Source: Desulfarculales bacterium UBA696
GTDB taxonomy: Bacteria; Desulfobacterota; Syntrophobacteria; Syntrophobacterales; Syntrophobacteraceae
Assembly: GCA_002298995.1 (NCBI GenBank)
Contig: DBMO01000030.1
Location: 1-19,925 of the forward strand
Direction of reading: 5' to 3'
DNA length: 19,925 nt
Part shown: positions 12,599 to 19,925 of the stretch, piece after piece
How the letters are laid out: every line of letters begins with the position of its first letter
Numbering within the stretch: position 1 is the first letter of the stretch
Made by a program: the position numbers and the translations under genes
Notes under the pieces: generated by a model
What the model was told of the DNA's origin: nothing
What the model saw: the letters and a program-made list of their open reading frames with translations, nothing else
The model's database searches: none

Positions 12599-13253
12599 TA
12601 CCGGGGTGGGCAAAACCGTACTCTCCCTTCTCGTGATGCGCCACCTCTACAGGGTCGGTGAAAATCCTTTTTATATAAAGCTGATACAGACGGGATGCCG
12701 GGACCCCTACGATACCGACAGCGATGCCCGGATAATTTATGAAAAGCTGCCGGAGCTAAAGGGCAAGGACCCCGCGGCAAGCGTCCCCTACTGTTTCAAA
12801 AACCCCAAGGCGCCCTGGTTTGCCGCACGCGATGAAGGCAGGAAAATCGATCTAAAGGTGATCGTCGATGCGGTTGAACGCAGGGCTTCCGGCCATTCTG
12901 TCCTGGTGCTCGAAGGGGCCGGGGGACTTTTCGTTCCAGTTGATCAAAGCACGCTCATGATAGATTTGATCTCCATGCTGGGCGCTAGGCCCATTCTGGC
13001 CGCCCGTGCCGGGTTGGGCACGATAAACCATACCCTGCTCTGCGTGGAGTCGCTTAAAATCAGGGGAATAGACCCCATCGGAATTGTTCTTATAGATGCC
13101 GAAGCACAGACTCCGGCGGAAATGATCCGGGAAAACATCGAGGCGGTGGAAAGGTTTTCGGGAATTGAGGTTGCGGGTGTAATCGGTAAAATTGAAGATC
13201 TTTCAAATCCCGGCAGGGATTGCTACCGACCGATGGAGGCAATATTTGGTTAG
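12549..13253 (+). CDS. bioD: dethiobiotin synthetase (BioD)
   Basis: The enzyme closes the ureido ring of dethiobiotin from 7,8-diaminopelargonate, CO2 and ATP. The 234-residue product has the P-loop GTDTGVGKT at 15-23, Lys44 in KLIQTG (counterpart of KPVxSG) and EGAGGLFVP at 122-130, all in the expected order and spacing. It is the last gene of the operon. The ATG at 12549 has a clear AAAGGAG four nt upstream and lies 50 nt inside the end of bioF. bioB, which makes biotin from this product, is not in the window. Confidence 0.93.
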   Translation: MKKLDLKSGRIFITGTDTGVGKTVLSLLVMRHLYRVGENPFYIKLIQTGCRDPYDTDSDARIIYEKLPELKGKDPAASVPYCFKNPKAPWFAARDEGRKIDLKVIVDAVERRASGHSVLVLEGAGGLFVPVDQSTLMIDLISMLGARPILAARAGLGTINHTLLCVESLKIRGIDPIGIVLIDAEAQTPAEMIRENIEAVERFSGIEVAGVIGKIEDLSNPGRDCYRPMEAIFG

Positions 13254-13291
13254 AGTCGGCTGATCCGGGATGCCTGCTTGGCTAAACACCG

Positions 13292-13309
13292 GCAGGCTGG
13301 GAAGCCTGC
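13292..13309 (+). terminator. possible terminator hairpin after bioD
   Basis: GCAGGCT (13292-13298), loop GGGA, AGCCTGC (13303-13309): a perfect 7-bp stem 39 nt past the bioD stop. A TTTT stretch follows only after about 10 nt, so as an intrinsic terminator it is weak; it may be a dispersed palindrome. Confidence 0.35.
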
Positions 13310-13311
13310 AC

Positions 13312-13404
13312 CGCTGGGTTTTCGACCGGGTTTAGTAGATTGGATTGAGCGGTGACGGGTTCAACCCAGAAGCTGTAATCCAAAATCTAAACCAACTCCC
13401 AGCG
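13312..13404. repeat. long imperfect inverted repeat downstream of bioD
   Basis: The arms 13312-13346 and 13377-13404 share CGCTGGG and GGTTTAG with GGATT further in, as an imperfect hairpin with small bulges. The loop carries a further mini-hairpin GGGTT/AACCC (13357-13367). Noncoding. Confidence 0.5.
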
Positions 13405-13486
13405 CCGGAGTGTGGAGTCTCGTTTCCAGCAGTTACACCCCCGGATTGGGCTCCAGCAGCCCTCAACTAAACCTGCAAAGCTCAGT

Positions 13487-13518
13487 CCGCGGGGCAGGCT
13501 TTCAAGTCTGCCCCGCGG
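13487..13518. terminator. strong GC-rich hairpin between convergent genes
   Basis: CCGCGGGGCAG (13487-13497) and CTGCCCCGCGG (13508-13518) form an 11-bp perfect stem that extends to 14 bp with one G-T pair around a TTCA loop. It lies between the convergent bioD and secreted-protein genes, a likely site for bidirectional termination, though neither side has a long T-run. Confidence 0.5.
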
Positions 13519-13599
13519 GGGGTTCTTCCTCCAGACCTTGAACCAAGCTGAATGCAAATCGGCGGCACTTTACCGCCGGTTCTCATTTGGCCTGTTCAC

Positions 13600-14856
13600 C
13601 TACCAGGCCTGATCCGTCAAATCCTTATTCGCCTTGCTTTTCTGCTGATCGTACTGGCTCGAGCCGCTTTTCGAGGGCTGATTCGAGCTGCGGTCAAAAT
13701 CACTCTGCCAAGACTTTCCCGAGATATCCTTGTCCCGCTGCTGAGTGCCGTAATCGCGGCTCATCGTGCTGGTACCATGATCATAGGCGCCGCTCTTTTT
13801 ACTCTGTGAACCACTAATGTCCTTGTCAGACTTGTTCATGCTCTTGTCCGACCCGCTCGTGTCCATATCGGTTTTGTTCATGCTTTTATCCGACTTGCTG
13901 CTCCGGTCGCTTTCTCCGCTCATCCCGCCTTTGTGGTAGGTGCTTCCGGTCCCGCTTTCATCGGATTTCATGCTGCCCGATGTTCCCATGTCTTTCGAGC
14001 TTCGCGGTGCATCGGCATCCTTGGAGTGCGTATCCATATCTTTACTGCGCATCTCCCCTTTCTCAGTGTCCCTGCCAGACATACGCTGCCCGTGCTCGGA
14101 CCTGGATGTAAGGAATTTTGTCCGTTCCCGGTGGTTCATCGAGAAGAACCGGTGCTGCTCTTCTGGCTTCAGAGTAATGAAAGTTTCCCTTTGCTCCGAC
14201 GGCAGCTGAATGAAGGTGGTACGTTCCCGGGGCTTCAGAGTAAAGAAAGTTTCTCTTTCGCGAGGAGACAGGGAGAAGAACTTTTCGCGCTCAGCCGTCT
14301 TGAGACTGAAGAATTCACGCCTTTCCTTCTCAGGCAGGCTAGTTATTATCTCCTTGTGTTCCGCCGGAAACGAGCTGATCTCTTTTTGCTCCTTGGCACT
14401 CAGTTTTTCGGTGGATGCGGACTTATCCTTATCCGATCCGGAAGACCGGTTTTCCATCTTCCCGTGACGCTCATCCATCATCTTGGAGCCGGATGCTCCA
14501 TGATCGTGCATCGTGTCGGTGTCGGATTTGCCGTGGTACTCGCCTTTATCCTTTTCCTGGCCCGACTTGCCATGGTAATCGGAGCCCGAACTCATCCCGG
14601 ACGACGACGTAGTGCCCGCATTTGACTGGTCGGTATCCGTCCTGGCGTGAGGGTTAGACATTGACGACCCGCTCATGTCATGTTGGTATTGCCCACTTTG
14701 CCCACTACTGCTCCGGGAGCTGTCTTGAGCAGAACTGGACGACATGTCCTTCTGGTTCATATCGCCGGCCGCTTTTACTACCGTTGGCATCCCGAAAACC
14801 AACATCAGGGCAAACGTCAGCGCCGCGATAGAGAAAAACGAAAACCGCTTCTCCAT
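13600..14856 (-). CDS. secreted low-complexity protein with nine 11-residue repeats
   Basis: The product has 418 residues. It has a signal peptide (MEKRFSFFSIAALTFALMLV, mature from about residue 30), a Ser/Asp/Lys/Met/Gly-rich region (about 30-150), a central block (157-255) of nine units of exactly 11 residues, then another low-complexity Ser/Lys/Asp/Met region with SMNKSDxD-type repeats to the end. A typical unit is RETFFTLKPRE: position 1 Arg/Lys-like, 4 and 5 aromatic or aliphatic, 7 Leu, 9 often Pro, 11 Glu. I do not recognise the family; the LxPxER spacing recalls DUF3106-type proteins. Its highly charged hydrophilic composition suggests a periplasmic or extracellular flexible protein, perhaps stress-related, but this is a guess. 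The ATG at 14856 has GAAGGAG upstream; an in-frame extension to 14925 lacks one. Confidence 0.75.
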   Translation of the reverse strand: MEKRFSFFSIAALTFALMLVFGMPTVVKAAGDMNQKDMSSSSAQDSSRSSSGQSGQYQHDMSGSSMSNPHARTDTDQSNAGTTSSSGMSSGSDYHGKSGQEKDKGEYHGKSDTDTMHDHGASGSKMMDERHGKMENRSSGSDKDKSASTEKLSAKEQKEISSFPAEHKEIITSLPEKERREFFSLKTAEREKFFSLSPRERETFFTLKPRERTTFIQLPSEQRETFITLKPEEQHRFFSMNHRERTKFLTSRSEHGQRMSGRDTEKGEMRSKDMDTHSKDADAPRSSKDMGTSGSMKSDESGTGSTYHKGGMSGESDRSSKSDKSMNKTDMDTSGSDKSMNKSDKDISGSQSKKSGAYDHGTSTMSRDYGTQQRDKDISGKSWQSDFDRSSNQPSKSGSSQYDQQKSKANKDLTDQAW

Positions 14857-15032
14857 TGGATACTCCTTCTTGTGGAATAACATATGGCTAATGTGTTCAT
14901 AGTTGCTTAATTTAATTGAAATCACAGGCCTAAAATGAAAGTAAGAAGCCTTTAAGGATTATGTCAATGACACGGGAGGATTGTGCGCTTTAAGGAATTT
15001 AAGGGATTCCTAAAATCTGCTAATATTGAACC

Positions 15033-16199
15033 ATGAACCTTTTCCATTACAGCTACCGAAATCTTTGGGTAAGGCGGCTTACGACGCTGCTTACGGCCGG
15101 CGGCATGGGGCTTGTCATATTCGTGTTCGCAACGGTTCTCATGCTTGCCGAAGGGCTCCAGCAAACGCTCATAACCTCCGGCAGCCCGGAAAACGCTGTT
15201 TTTATCAGGCGCTCGTCCGAGACCGAGATGCAGAGCATTATTCCCAGAAACGATGCGGCCATACTCGAGACCCTCCCGGAGGTTTCGGTGAGCGGCAACG
15301 GGCAAAGACTCACAGCCCATGAGGTCCTGGTGCTCGTGAACCTTCCGAGGAAAGATACCGGCGCTGCATCTCACGTTGGTGTTAGGGGGGCTGTGAACGG
15401 GGTTTCACTCGAACTTCGAAGCCAGATGAAAATTAGCGCCGGGCGCGAGTTTGCGCCGGGTTCGTCGGAAGTCATGATCGGGTCCAATATTGCCAGGAAA
15501 TTTAACGTCGGAGGGCTTGGCCGCACGCTCTCTTTCGGCGGCAGGACATGGACCATCGTGGGAGTAATGGATGGTGGCGGGACGGCATTCGATTCCGAGG
15601 TCTGGGCGGATGTAGACACTCTGATGAGCGCTTTCAAGCGGCCGGTGTACTCGTCGGTAACCATGCGCATGCGGGACCCGGGTGCTTTTTCCGAACTAAA
15701 GGAAAGGGTTATCAAGGACCCGCGCCTGGTCGAGGAAGCGTGGCGCGAAAACGAATACTACAAGGCCCAATCCGAGCTGATGGCAAGGTTCATCCGGATA
15801 CTGGGGATAAGCCTTACCCTCATTTTCAGCCTGGGAGCCATTATCGGTTCAATGATCACCATGTATGCGGCGGTGGCGGCAAGGACCTCGGAGATCGGTA
15901 CCCTTAGGGCGCTCGGGTTCAAAAGAAGGGTCATTTTGATGACCTTCCTCGCCGAATCCGTCTTTCTCAGCCTTTTAGGGGCTGCCCTGGGGCTTTTCGG
16001 GGCCTCATTCATGAACAAGCTGACCATCTCCACGCTCAACTGGCAGACATTTTCCGAACTTACCTTCCGGTTTCTCCTGAACGGGCGGATCGCTGTCTAC
16101 TCGGTCGTTTTCGCCGTGGTGATGGGTATCGTGGGCGGGATGCTCCCGTCAGTAAGGGCCTCAAGGCTGAATATCGTTTCGGCGCTTCGCGCCAGGTGA
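15033..16199 (+). CDS. MacB/FtsX-type ABC transporter permease
   Basis: The 388-residue product has the standard four-helix MacB/LolC layout: TM1 about 17-40, a large periplasmic domain about 45-250, then TM2 about 253-283, TM3 about 300-326 and TM4 about 352-372. The segment between TM2 and TM3, RTSEIGTLRALGFKRR, is the conserved cytoplasmic coupling helix that contacts the ATPase. Such permeases move lipoproteins, peptides or toxic compounds by mechanotransmission. The cognate LolD/MacB-like ATPase and a MacA-like adaptor are not in the window; they would have to be encoded elsewhere. The start lacks a clear Shine-Dalgarno. The next gene begins 13 nt after the stop, so they are probably co-transcribed. 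The substrate is unknown. Confidence 0.82.
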   Translation: MNLFHYSYRNLWVRRLTTLLTAGGMGLVIFVFATVLMLAEGLQQTLITSGSPENAVFIRRSSETEMQSIIPRNDAAILETLPEVSVSGNGQRLTAHEVLVLVNLPRKDTGAASHVGVRGAVNGVSLELRSQMKISAGREFAPGSSEVMIGSNIARKFNVGGLGRTLSFGGRTWTIVGVMDGGGTAFDSEVWADVDTLMSAFKRPVYSSVTMRMRDPGAFSELKERVIKDPRLVEEAWRENEYYKAQSELMARFIRILGISLTLIFSLGAIIGSMITMYAAVAARTSEIGTLRALGFKRRVILMTFLAESVFLSLLGAALGLFGASFMNKLTISTLNWQTFSELTFRFLLNGRIAVYSVVFAVVMGIVGGMLPSVRASRLNIVSALRAR

Positions 16200-16212
16200 G
16201 GACAAAGCAGTC

Positions 16213-16782
16213 GTGGATTGCCTTTCGTTCGATGACTTTTCTCTTTTTCTGACAGCGCTCGGGTACTGCGCCGAAAAGCATCGAATGCAAAGGCGCAAGG
16301 ATGCGCGCAGGACACCTTATCTAAATCATCCCATTGAAGTGGCGGAGCTTTTGTGGCGGGTGGGAGGCGTGCGTGACGCAAGAGTTGTGATAGCGGCCCT
16401 TCTGCACGACGTGATCGAGGACACGGGCGCCCGTCCGGAAGAAATAAGCCGCCTGTTCGGAGAGGAAGTACTTTCGCTGGTCCTCGAAGTATCGGATGAC
16501 AAGAGCCTGCCCAAGGCGGCCAGGAAGAAACTCCAGATAGCTCACGCCCCCGGCCTTAGCCGAGGCGCCAAGCTGATCAAAATTGCCGATAAGATTTGCA
16601 ACGTTCGAGACATAACCATTTCACCCCCGCCCGACTGGCCGCTGGAGCGCCGGTTGGAATACCTTGACTGGGCGGAGAAGGTGGTAAGCGGCATCGGAGA
16701 AGATAGCGACCTGGATAAACTCTTTCGCGAGATTCTTACCAAAGGCAGGGAGCACCTGGAACGTACCCCGGATTCAACCTGA
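16213..16782 (+). CDS. MESH1-like HD-domain (p)ppGpp hydrolase
   Basis: The 189-residue single-domain product resembles the hydrolase half of RelA/SpoT without synthetase, TGS or ACT domains, as in small alarmone hydrolases (MESH1). Metal and catalytic residues are in place: His39 (YLNHPIEVA), His65-Asp66 with Glu69-Asp70 (LLHDVIEDTG) and Asp126 (KIADKICNVRD). These match human MESH1 His35, His61-Asp62, Glu65-Asp66 and Asp122 with a constant offset of four. It probably removes the 3' pyrophosphate of (p)ppGpp with Mn2+; related enzymes can also act on NADPH. The start is GTG with AGGACA about nine nt upstream and no better ATG nearby. It lies 13 nt after an orphan ABC permease gene. Confidence 0.82.
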   Translation: MDCLSFDDFSLFLTALGYCAEKHRMQRRKDARRTPYLNHPIEVAELLWRVGGVRDARVVIAALLHDVIEDTGARPEEISRLFGEEVLSLVLEVSDDKSLPKAARKKLQIAHAPGLSRGAKLIKIADKICNVRDITISPPPDWPLERRLEYLDWAEKVVSGIGEDSDLDKLFREILTKGREHLERTPDST

Positions 16783-16835
16783 GCCGGGCTGAATATTGAA
16801 TCCGCGCTCCTGATGTACAGCGGTAAACGGATTCA

Positions 16836-16967
16836 GTGGAAAAAGCGGCGCAGCGGAAGGTGCAATTGCTAAAAGGCAAAAAGCTCAGGGAAGAGATGGA
16901 CAGGAAAGCCATCTTTGGGCAACCCCCTAAACCCCGTGCCACCCTGCATTCCATACCTCACTTTTAG
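16836..16967 (+). CDS. possible 43-residue basic protein (weak)
   Basis: A GTG-started frame encodes a basic, Lys/Arg-rich product (starts MEKAAQRKVQLLKGKK, ends HSIPHF), bounded upstream by an in-frame stop at 16824. There is no Shine-Dalgarno. The composition is more protein-like than its surroundings but this may be chance. The rest of the 217-nt gap up to 17000 shows only a small hairpin, CCGC-TTAG-GCGG, near 16974-16985. Confidence 0.18.
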   Translation: MEKAAQRKVQLLKGKKLREEMDRKAIFGQPPKPRATLHSIPHF

Positions 16968-16999
16968 TGTCGGCCGCTTAGGCGGGATTTGGCTCTCAT

Positions 17000-18760
17000 T
17001 TATCGATCAGACCGGGGATCGCTTTGCGGTTTGGTTTGACCTCCACCCGGCTCCTCGTCGAGTTCGGCCATCGCTTTTTTGTAACAGTCGGGGCAACAAC
17101 CATGACTGAATTCGGCCTCGGAGCGCTGATGAATGTAGGCTTCGAGTTGCTGCCAATAGCCCTCGTCGTTGCGTATCTTTTTGCAATATGAGCAGATGGG
17201 AAGCAACCCGCTCAATGTCTTCACGCTGGCAAGTGCTTTCCGGAGTTCGAAGACCAACTTTTCCCGCTCTTGCTCGGCATGCTTGCGATCGGTGATATCC
17301 CGGGCGATGGTGGAGGCTCCCACAACCTCACCCGCTGCGTTTTTGATCGGAGCTATGGAGAGGGAAACGTGGATCAGTTCGCCATTTTTCCTCAACCGGG
17401 TGGTATCGAAGGGCTCGATGCGCTCCGAGCGGCTGATCTTCTGAAAAATCCCGGTTAGTTCATCCCGGCAGCCTTCCGGGACCAAAATGGACATAGGCAG
17501 GCCGATTGCCTCATCGGCGGTATAGCCGTAGATTTCTTCCGCGGCGCGGTTCCAGCTTGTAATTATGCCGTCCAATGTCTTTGACAAGATTGCATCATCG
17601 GAGCCCTCCACAATGGCCGCCAGCTCCTCGGCGGCATCGGCTCGCGCCTTTGCTTCCTCTTCGCCCTTTCGAAGTTTTTCTTCCGCCGCCTCGTGTTCCT
17701 GGAGCAGGGCGGCGGCGCGCACCAGGGCATTGGCAACCTCATGGGTTTCCGCGAGTTCGAAACGGCCCGGAGACACGGTTTCACCGCGCCCAAGCGCCAT
17801 GGCCGGCGCGATCAGGCTCTGCACGGACCGGGTGATGATCCGCGTGATGTTCATTGCCAGGGCCAAGCCGAAGATCATTAACGCACTCAGGCCGGCAATC
17901 ACCAACTGAAGCCACTTGCTAAGCCCCTGGGCCATGAACGCCTTGGGCACGCCGACCACAACCGTCCATTTTGTCATGTCCGAGCGCTGAAAACTGACCG
18001 TCGAGGGCGCCCCCTCCAGGTTGATCGCCTCGGTGGTGCCCTGATCTTCAACGGCCATCAGTTGCAGCAGGGGCCCAGGTTCGAGTTGTTTCCCGATATA
18101 TGTTTCCTGCAAACGAGACCTGGCCGCTATGACATTTTCGCTGTCGAGGATGGCTATCAGCCATTCGCCCGGCAGTGCGGGTGGTCGCAAAAGCGATGAG
18201 AGTCGGTCCGCCGGCAGAGTCATCGCCAGGTCGTAGCGCACCTGGCCGTCCTGGAACACGGGAACATCCACCCCGATGAGGTAGCGTCCGGTGACGGCGC
18301 CCTTGAAGACATTGCTTATTATCGGCCGGCCGGTTTCGAAAATGCGGCGCACCGTGTTCTGGGGGTTGCGTTTGGGCAAGGCGCTGCCGAAGGGCCTATA
18401 AGAATTGTAGATCTGCTGGCCGGTTTCGTCGGCCAGGATGATGTCCGAATCCGGAAAGTTCCCGAGAACGCTTCGTGCTTGCGCATTAAACGCTGACATG
18501 TCCCCGGATGCGAGCGCCGGCGAGGTAGCCAGCGCCTCCAGTGATGCCTGGATGATCGACAGGTCGCGATCCAGAGCTACCGACAGGATATTGGCTGTAG
18601 CCAGCAGGTTCTGTTCGAGAAGCGCTATTCGGTTGTGGTAGGCATAGTGGACCAGGTATGCGGAAGAAAGGCACACCGGCACCAGGCACAACAGGACCAG
18701 GACGGTCAGATAGGACCGTATGCGTCGTCGGCCGGGAAGCCTGAAGCGGGTACCGAGCAC
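17000..18760 (-). CDS. membrane Cache-HAMP-PAS sensor with Cys-rich C-terminal tail
   Basis: The 586-residue product has TM1 (about 17-37), a periplasmic double-Cache-like sensor domain (about 40-280, with GRYLIGVDVPVF and TKWTVVVGVPK), TM2 (about 283-303), a HAMP-like linker, a coiled coil (about 350-380), one PAS domain with PAC tail (about 378-488, ending GASTIARDITDRKHAEQE) and a second coiled coil. The C-terminus (517-562) carries LLPICSYCKKIRNDEGYW and FSHGCCPDCYKK, a CxxC plus H-x-C-C-x2-C set that may bind metal. I recall the same tail closing other PAS or response-regulator proteins in this phylum. There is no histidine kinase, GGDEF, EAL or methyl-accepting domain, so output is unknown. 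The start is GTG at 18760 with AGGA upstream. It lies 23 nt downstream of leuB on the same strand and is probably co-transcribed with it. Confidence 0.8.
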   Translation of the reverse strand: MLGTRFRLPGRRRIRSYLTVLVLLCLVPVCLSSAYLVHYAYHNRIALLEQNLLATANILSVALDRDLSIIQASLEALATSPALASGDMSAFNAQARSVLGNFPDSDIILADETGQQIYNSYRPFGSALPKRNPQNTVRRIFETGRPIISNVFKGAVTGRYLIGVDVPVFQDGQVRYDLAMTLPADRLSSLLRPPALPGEWLIAILDSENVIAARSRLQETYIGKQLEPGPLLQLMAVEDQGTTEAINLEGAPSTVSFQRSDMTKWTVVVGVPKAFMAQGLSKWLQLVIAGLSALMIFGLALAMNITRIITRSVQSLIAPAMALGRGETVSPGRFELAETHEVANALVRAAALLQEHEAAEEKLRKGEEEAKARADAAEELAAIVEGSDDAILSKTLDGIITSWNRAAEEIYGYTADEAIGLPMSILVPEGCRDELTGIFQKISRSERIEPFDTTRLRKNGELIHVSLSIAPIKNAAGEVVGASTIARDITDRKHAEQEREKLVFELRKALASVKTLSGLLPICSYCKKIRNDEGYWQQLEAYIHQRSEAEFSHGCCPDCYKKAMAELDEEPGGGQTKPQSDPRSDR

Positions 18761-18783
18761 ATTCTTATCCTAAGATGGTGAAC

Positions 18784-19854
18784 TTAATGCGTTATATAGT
18801 TGGCCACCAGGTCTCCGACTTCAGTCGTGGAATAGCCCATGTGGCCGGCGGAGAGGCTCTTGAGGTCGTTTGCCACCGTCTTCTTTATGGCGTTTTCAAC
18901 GCGCGCTGCCGCCTCGGTTTCGCCCAGGTGGTCCAGCATCATCTGGACAGCCGCGATGGCGGCAACCGGATTTATGATGTTCATCCCGGTGTATTTCGGG
19001 GCGGAACCTCCTATGGGCTCGAACATGGAAACGCCCCGTGGATTGATGTTTCCACCGGCGGCTATACCCATTCCGCCCTGGATCATTGCGCCAAGGTCGG
19101 TAATTATATCTCCAAACATATTGTCCGTGACTATAACGTCGAACCACTCGGGATTTTTAACCATCCACATGCAGATCGCATCCACGTGGGCGTAGTCGGT
19201 CGTAATGTCGGGGTACTCCGTGCCCGTTTCGTCAAAGGCCCGCTTCCAGAGGTCGAAGGCGTAGGTGAGAACGTTTGTCTTTCCGCAAAGCGTCAGCTTG
19301 TTGCGGTACTTGCGCCGCCGGCAGTAATCGAATGCAAAGCGGATGCAGCGCTCGGCGCCCATCCGGGTATTAATCGACTCCTGGACCGCCACCTCGTATG
19401 GGGTGCCCTTGCGCAGAAATCCTCCGGCCCCCGCGTAGAGGCCTTCGGTGTTTTCACGGACGACGACGAAATTTATGTCTTCGGGTTTCTTGTCCTTGAG
19501 CGGTGTATCAACACCCGGATAGAGTATCACCGGCCGAAGGTTTATATATTGGTCGAGCTTGAATCGGAGTTCCAGCAGCAGGCCCTTTTCGAGTATTCCG
19601 GGCTTTACGTCCGGATGGCCGATCGCGCCCAGCAGGATGGCGTCGAAGGTCTTTAGTTCAGCGAGAACCGATTCGGGCAGAATTTCTCCGGTCCGAAGGT
19701 ATCTCTCCCCGCCCAAATCATATTTTACCTGCTCGGTTTTGAACCCAGCCGTCCCCGAGACGGCATCCAGCGCCTTGAGCGCTTCCCGCACGACCTCGGG
19801 CCCGGTCCCGTCACCCTGGATCACCGCTATCCGATATTTTTTGCCGCTGTTCAT
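18784..19854 (-). CDS. leuB: 3-isopropylmalate dehydrogenase (LeuB)
   Basis: The enzyme oxidatively decarboxylates 3-isopropylmalate to 2-oxoisocaproate with NAD+ in leucine synthesis. The 356-residue product has the family hallmarks: GDGTGPEV at 14-21, GAIGHPDVKPG, Arg residues in LELRFKLDQYINLRP, Tyr140 in RENTEGLYAG, Lys192 in CGKTNVL, metal-binding Asp225, Asp249 and Asp253 (TDNMFGDIITD), and a cofactor loop GGSAPKYTG at 282-290. In that loop Lys replaces the Asp of the common GSAPDIAG form, so a paralogous role (homoisocitrate, malate or tartrate dehydrogenase) is possible but less likely. GGAG lies about eight nt before the ATG at 19854. The gene upstream on this strand is outside the window; no other leu gene is visible. 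Confidence 0.85.
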   Translation of the reverse strand: MNSGKKYRIAVIQGDGTGPEVVREALKALDAVSGTAGFKTEQVKYDLGGERYLRTGEILPESVLAELKTFDAILLGAIGHPDVKPGILEKGLLLELRFKLDQYINLRPVILYPGVDTPLKDKKPEDINFVVVRENTEGLYAGAGGFLRKGTPYEVAVQESINTRMGAERCIRFAFDYCRRRKYRNKLTLCGKTNVLTYAFDLWKRAFDETGTEYPDITTDYAHVDAICMWMVKNPEWFDVIVTDNMFGDIITDLGAMIQGGMGIAAGGNINPRGVSMFEPIGGSAPKYTGMNIINPVAAIAAVQMMLDHLGETEAAARVENAIKKTVANDLKSLSAGHMGYSTTEVGDLVANYITH

Positions 19855-19925
19855 CTATCAGGCTCCATTCATCAGCTCAGATGCAACTGGTGGACACGAT
19901 TAAAGGGGTCGTTGCCCAAAGGGGA

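Larger units (their letters stand above)
13254..13599. other. intergenic region with three hairpins between convergent genes
   Basis: The 346-nt space between bioD (+) and the secreted repeat protein gene (-) has no convincing gene. It holds three inverted repeats, listed separately (13292-13309, 13312-13404, 13487-13518). They may end transcription from both sides or be dispersed palindromic repeats. Confidence 0.6.

Noticed and set aside
13412..13817. Short plus-strand frames between the biotin operon and the secreted protein gene
   Set aside because: They run through the hairpins or lie antisense to the end of the secreted protein gene, and show no start signal.
13933..14625. A plus-strand open frame of 230 codons opposite the secreted 11-mer protein
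   Set aside because: The minus-strand gene has a signal peptide, a Shine-Dalgarno and exact protein repeats; the plus-strand frame only mirrors its low-complexity codons.
18775..19656. A long plus-strand open frame of 293 codons opposite leuB
   Set aside because: It lies wholly antisense to a clear LeuB, has no ribosome binding site and no recognisable domain; long antisense frames are common opposite GC-rich genes.

Overview
The window looks like the chromosome of a moderately GC-rich Deltaproteobacterium (Desulfobacterota), plausibly from the syntrophic or sulfate-reducing lineages. This is inferred from gene content: a biotin operon with its own fatty-acid-type genes, a c-di-GMP (GEMM-I) riboswitch, a PAS sensor ending in a Cys-rich tail that I associate with this phylum, and a LeuB of the type I associate with it. 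No transposase, phage, tRNA, rRNA or CRISPR array is visible.

Layout. 1-357: intergenic, with two hairpins. 358-2184 (+): MsbA-type lipid flippase, then a 45-residue single-pass membrane protein (2375-2512). 2700-5585 (-): three exported proteins, namely a lipoprotein with four degenerate repeats, a 102-residue secreted protein, and a fibronectin-III plus InlB-B-like repeat protein. The last has a sigma-54-type promoter, a c-di-GMP riboswitch and a possible Shine-Dalgarno-masking segment upstream. 5950-6004: a BirA operator overlapping a promoter. 6079-13253 (+): a nine-gene biotin operon. 13254-13599: three hairpin structures. 13600-14856 (-): a secreted low-complexity protein with nine exact-length 11-residue repeats. 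15033-16782 (+): an orphan FtsX/MacB-type permease and a MESH1-like (p)ppGpp hydrolase. 17000-19854 (-): leuB followed by a Cache-HAMP-PAS sensor with no recognisable output domain.

The centre of interest is the biotin operon. bioA, bioF and bioD make the rings from a pimeloyl thioester. Between bioA and bioF lie a ketoreductase, a ketosynthase, an ACP with an insertion, a nitroreductase-family flavoprotein and two FabZ-like hotdog proteins. Together they look like a dedicated fatty-acid-synthase set for building the pimeloyl chain. The two hotdog proteins are complementary: the first keeps the catalytic His but has Arg where FabZ has Glu, and the second keeps the Glu but has lost the His segment. 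In FabZ these residues come from opposite protomers of a dimer, so the pair may form a heterodimeric dehydratase with one composite active site. bioB, bioC, bioH and bioZ are not in the window.

A 250-bp nested inverted-repeat element sits inside the operon, directly before the ketosynthase gene, and may set its expression.
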